A DNA stretch of 64,000 nt from Bacteroidales bacterium (GTDB taxonomy: Bacteria; Bacteroidota; Bacteroidia; Bacteroidales; UBA932). The notes beneath the pieces are model-generated. The model searched no databases, was not told the origin of the DNA, and saw nothing but the letters and a program-made list of their open reading frames with translations. The position numbers and the translations under genes were made by a program. Location of the stretch: positions 1 to 64,000 of the forward strand of contig JAGCVJ010000002.1 of the NCBI GenBank assembly GCA_017962375.1, written 5' to 3'. This document shows, one piece after another, positions 62,642 through 64,000 of this stretch. Each line of letters begins with the position of its first letter. The stretch's first letter is position 1.

Positions 62642-62649
62642 CAAAAATA
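62642..62649 (-). promoter_or_regulatory. -7 box for xth
   Basis: Minus strand TATTTTTG, full TAnnTTTG match, 22 bp before the xth ATG. It is 7 bp from the -33 element of the divergent trp promoter. Confidence 0.55.
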
Positions 62650-62656
62650 CGAAATA

Positions 62657-62687
62657 TTGTGTATGATAGAGAAAATGTTTAAATTTG
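62657..62687 (+). promoter_or_regulatory. Promoter of the trp leader and trpB
   Basis: TTG (62657-62659), exactly 20 bp, TAAATTTG (62680-62687). Transcription should begin around 62691-62694, only two to five bases before the leader-peptide ATG. Confidence 0.7.
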
Positions 62688-62695
62688 CCTTTGAA

Positions 62696-62752
62696 ATGAT
62701 ACGACTTGCATCTATAAACTTCTGGTGGCGCACTTGCAGTATTCCTCTGTAA
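62696..62752 (+). CDS. Tryptophan leader peptide (TrpL-like)
   Basis: Eighteen codons, peptide MIRLASINFWWRTCSIPL, with tandem Trp codons TGG TGG at 62723-62728. It lies between a strong promoter and the terminator in front of trpB2, so its role is to sense charged tRNA-Trp: a ribosome stalled at the Trp codons would cover segment 1 (62732-62739). The stop TAA (62750-62752) sits inside segment 2. The name trpL is used by analogy only; the sequence is not related to the E. coli peptide. Confidence 0.75.
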   Translation: MIRLASINFWWRTCSIPL

Positions 62753-62799
62753 GTCGGTAACCTGTAGTTTTTTATGATATATGGCACGCTGGCTTACAG
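62732..62799 (+). promoter_or_regulatory. Alternative pause and antiterminator pairings of the trp leader
   Basis: Segment 1, ACTTGCAG (62732-62739), pairs with segment 2, CTGTAAGT (62747-62754), over 8 bp with one G-U pair and a 7-nt loop. Segment 2 extended (62747-62758) instead pairs with segment 3 (62788-62799): CTGTAAG with CTTACAG is perfect, extended by TCGGT with GCTGG using three G-U pairs, 12 bp in all. Segment 3 includes the loop and part of both arms of the terminator, so 2:3 pairing excludes termination. Confidence 0.75.
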
Positions 62800-62816
62800 C
62801 GTGCCATAGTTTTTTT
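62780..62816 (+). terminator. Attenuator terminator of trpB
   Basis: TATGGCACGCTG (62780-62791) pairs perfectly with CAGCGTGCCATA (62797-62808) around the 5-nt loop GCTTA and is followed by G and seven T. It lies 25 bp before the trpB ATG on the same strand, so it must be read through for trpB expression. Confidence 0.93.
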
Positions 62817-62841
62817 ATTAACTCTCAAAACCCATATCACC

Positions 62842-64000
62842 ATGAGACAAAAAAAGTATCTGTTAGGCGAATCTGAGATTCCGACCCATTTTTTCAACAT
62901 GCAGGCTGTAATGCCTAACAAGCCTCTCCCGATTCTGAATCCGGCAACAAGGGAACCATTGAAGGCGGAGGATCTTTATCCGATTTTCTGCCAGGAATGC
63001 GCTAACCAGGAGTTCAATGCAAAAGATGTATGGATTCCCATTCCGGAAGAGTTGAGGCAGATGTACGCTTCTTACAGATGCACGCCTCTTGTCAGGGCAT
63101 ACGACCTGGAGGAGGCTCTGGGTACTCCGGCTCACATTTATTTCAAGAACGAGAGCGTTAGCCCTGCCGGTTCTCACAAGCTCAATTCCGCTCTGGCACA
63201 GGCGTATTACGCCAAGAAACAGGGAATTACCAACATCACTACAGAAACCGGAGCCGGGCAGTGGGGAGGGGCGCTTTCATACGCTGCCAGCAAATTCGGC
63301 CTGGAATGCGCAGTCTATATGGTGAAGGTCAGCTATGAGCAGAAGCCGTACCGCAAAAGCATAATGCAGACTTTCGGGGCGGCAATCACTCCTTCTCCGT
63401 CTATGAGCACAAGGGCCGGTAAAGATATAATCACGGCAAATCCGGCCGACAACGGTTCGCTTGGATGCGCCATCTCGGAAGCCATTGAGCTGGCCGTGAC
63501 AACTCCGGGCTGCCGCTATACTTTGGGCTCCGTGCTCAACCACGTGTGCCTGCACCAGACGGTAATCGGCCTGGAGGCTGAAAAGCAGATGGAGCTTGCA
63601 GGGGAGTATCCCGATATAGTAATAGCTTGTTTTGGAGGCGGTTCCAACTTCTCTGGCATTGCCTATCCGTTTATGAGGCACAATATCCTTGAAGGAAGGA
63701 AAACCAGATTCATTGCCGCGGAGCCTGCATCCTGCCCTAAGCTTACCAGAGGCCGGTTCGAATATGATTTCGCTGATGAAGCGGGGCTTACCCCTCTGCT
63801 TCCTATGTACACTCTGGGCCACACTTTCAAGCCTTCCAGCATCCACGCAGGCGGACTTCGTTATCACGGAGCAGGAGTGATACTGTCTCAGCTGATGAAA
63901 GACGGGTATATGGAAGCCGTGGACATTGAGCAGAAAGAGTCTTTCAGGGCGGGGATCCTCTTTGCCCGCACAGAAGGAATTATACCGGCTCCAGAGTCTT
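62842..64000 (+). CDS. trpB: Tryptophan synthase beta chain, TrpB2 type (partial)
   Basis: At least 386 aa, running past the window end. PLP-dependent enzyme joining indole and serine to tryptophan. The sequence is the TrpB2 type: long N-terminus with IPTHFFNMQAVMPNKPLPILNP, the PLP lysine in ESVSPAGSHKLNSALAQAYYA, TTETGAGQWGGALSYAA, SPSMSTRAGKDII, phosphate-binding IACFGGGSNFSGIAYP, and LGHTFKPSSIHAGGLRYHGAGV. The start ATG 62842 follows the attenuator. No other trp gene is visible in the window, so whether this is the first gene of a trp operon cannot be seen. Confidence 0.93.
   Translation, partial: MRQKKYLLGESEIPTHFFNMQAVMPNKPLPILNPATREPLKAEDLYPIFCQECANQEFNAKDVWIPIPEELRQMYASYRCTPLVRAYDLEEALGTPAHIYFKNESVSPAGSHKLNSALAQAYYAKKQGITNITTETGAGQWGGALSYAASKFGLECAVYMVKVSYEQKPYRKSIMQTFGAAITPSPSMSTRAGKDIITANPADNGSLGCAISEAIELAVTTPGCRYTLGSVLNHVCLHQTVIGLEAEKQMELAGEYPDIVIACFGGGSNFSGIAYPFMRHNILEGRKTRFIAAEPASCPKLTRGRFEYDFADEAGLTPLLPMYTLGHTFKPSSIHAGGLRYHGAGVILSQLMKDGYMEAVDIEQKESFRAGILFARTEGIIPAPES

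Overview
The window reads as a chromosomal segment of a member of Bacteroidota, most likely Bacteroidales; genus cannot be fixed from sequence alone. The reasons are: -7 boxes of the type TAnnTTTG (often with a TTG or TTTG about 20 bp upstream) in front of many genes, no consistent Shine-Dalgarno signal, a short (286 aa) primary sigma factor of the Bacteroides type, a TrpB2 with the phylum's typical sequence, DPP IV, DUF349, a GIN-domain (DUF2807) protein, and LASC-type lipoprotein signals. Most genes are moderately GC-rich housekeeping genes; about 43.5-45.2 kb is visibly more AT-rich.

Layout. 1-0.6 kb: 3' end of a 23S rRNA gene, 5S rRNA and a run of hairpins. 0.6-6 kb: trmD (minus), then DUF349 protein, yidC and a YggS-family gene. 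6-8.8 kb: surE-lpxB-dapF on the minus strand, divergent from gapA. 9.9-15.8 kb: a HAMP-only membrane protein, trkH, a RecD-like helicase and a DPP IV peptidase. 15.8-21.4 kb: a short ComEC divergent from ackA-ptb, a periplasmic binding protein and a YhiN-type flavoprotein. 21.4-25.9 kb (minus): a hypothetical gene, a DEDDh exonuclease, dnaN, and two adjacent genes of unknown family. 26-40.9 kb (plus): rpoD, an AGCS symporter, argS, a YgiQ radical SAM protein, a histone-H1-like protein, a ClC channel, tex, a polyprenol-phosphate glycosyltransferase, dihydroorotase, an EamA transporter and a lipoprotein.

41-46.6 kb is an accessory block bounded by hairpins and short repeats: an AlbA_2/Schlafen-type regulator with a 12-bp tandem repeat in its coding sequence, a C-terminal fragment resembling a DUF499 protein, an HTH protein, a CoiA-like zinc-finger/nuclease protein and an M48 peptidase with a probable Ig-like tail. 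46.6-50.8 kb (minus): htpG, a GIN-domain protein, an anti-sigma-like protein and an ECF sigma factor. 50.8-53.7 kb: a P5C dehydrogenase and an M19 dipeptidase. 53.7-58.1 kb (minus): XRE regulator, pyrD, cinA and a serine hydrolase. 58.6-61.1 kb: queA and an acyltransferase. 61.1-62.6 kb (minus): xth and a lipoprotein. 62.7 kb to the edge: a tryptophan leader peptide, attenuator and trpB2.

Two observations stand out. First, upstream of trpB2 there is a complete classical attenuator: a good promoter, an 18-residue leader peptide with tandem Trp codons, mutually exclusive 1:2 and 2:3 pairings, and a 12-bp terminator hairpin with a T-run. Second, the 23S fragment carries GACA where the sarcin-ricin loop is almost universally GAGA (the position equivalent to E. 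coli G2661). Several promoter-associated inverted repeats (pyrD, XRE, ECF sigma/P5CDH, comEC/ackA, the island regulators) are candidate operators.
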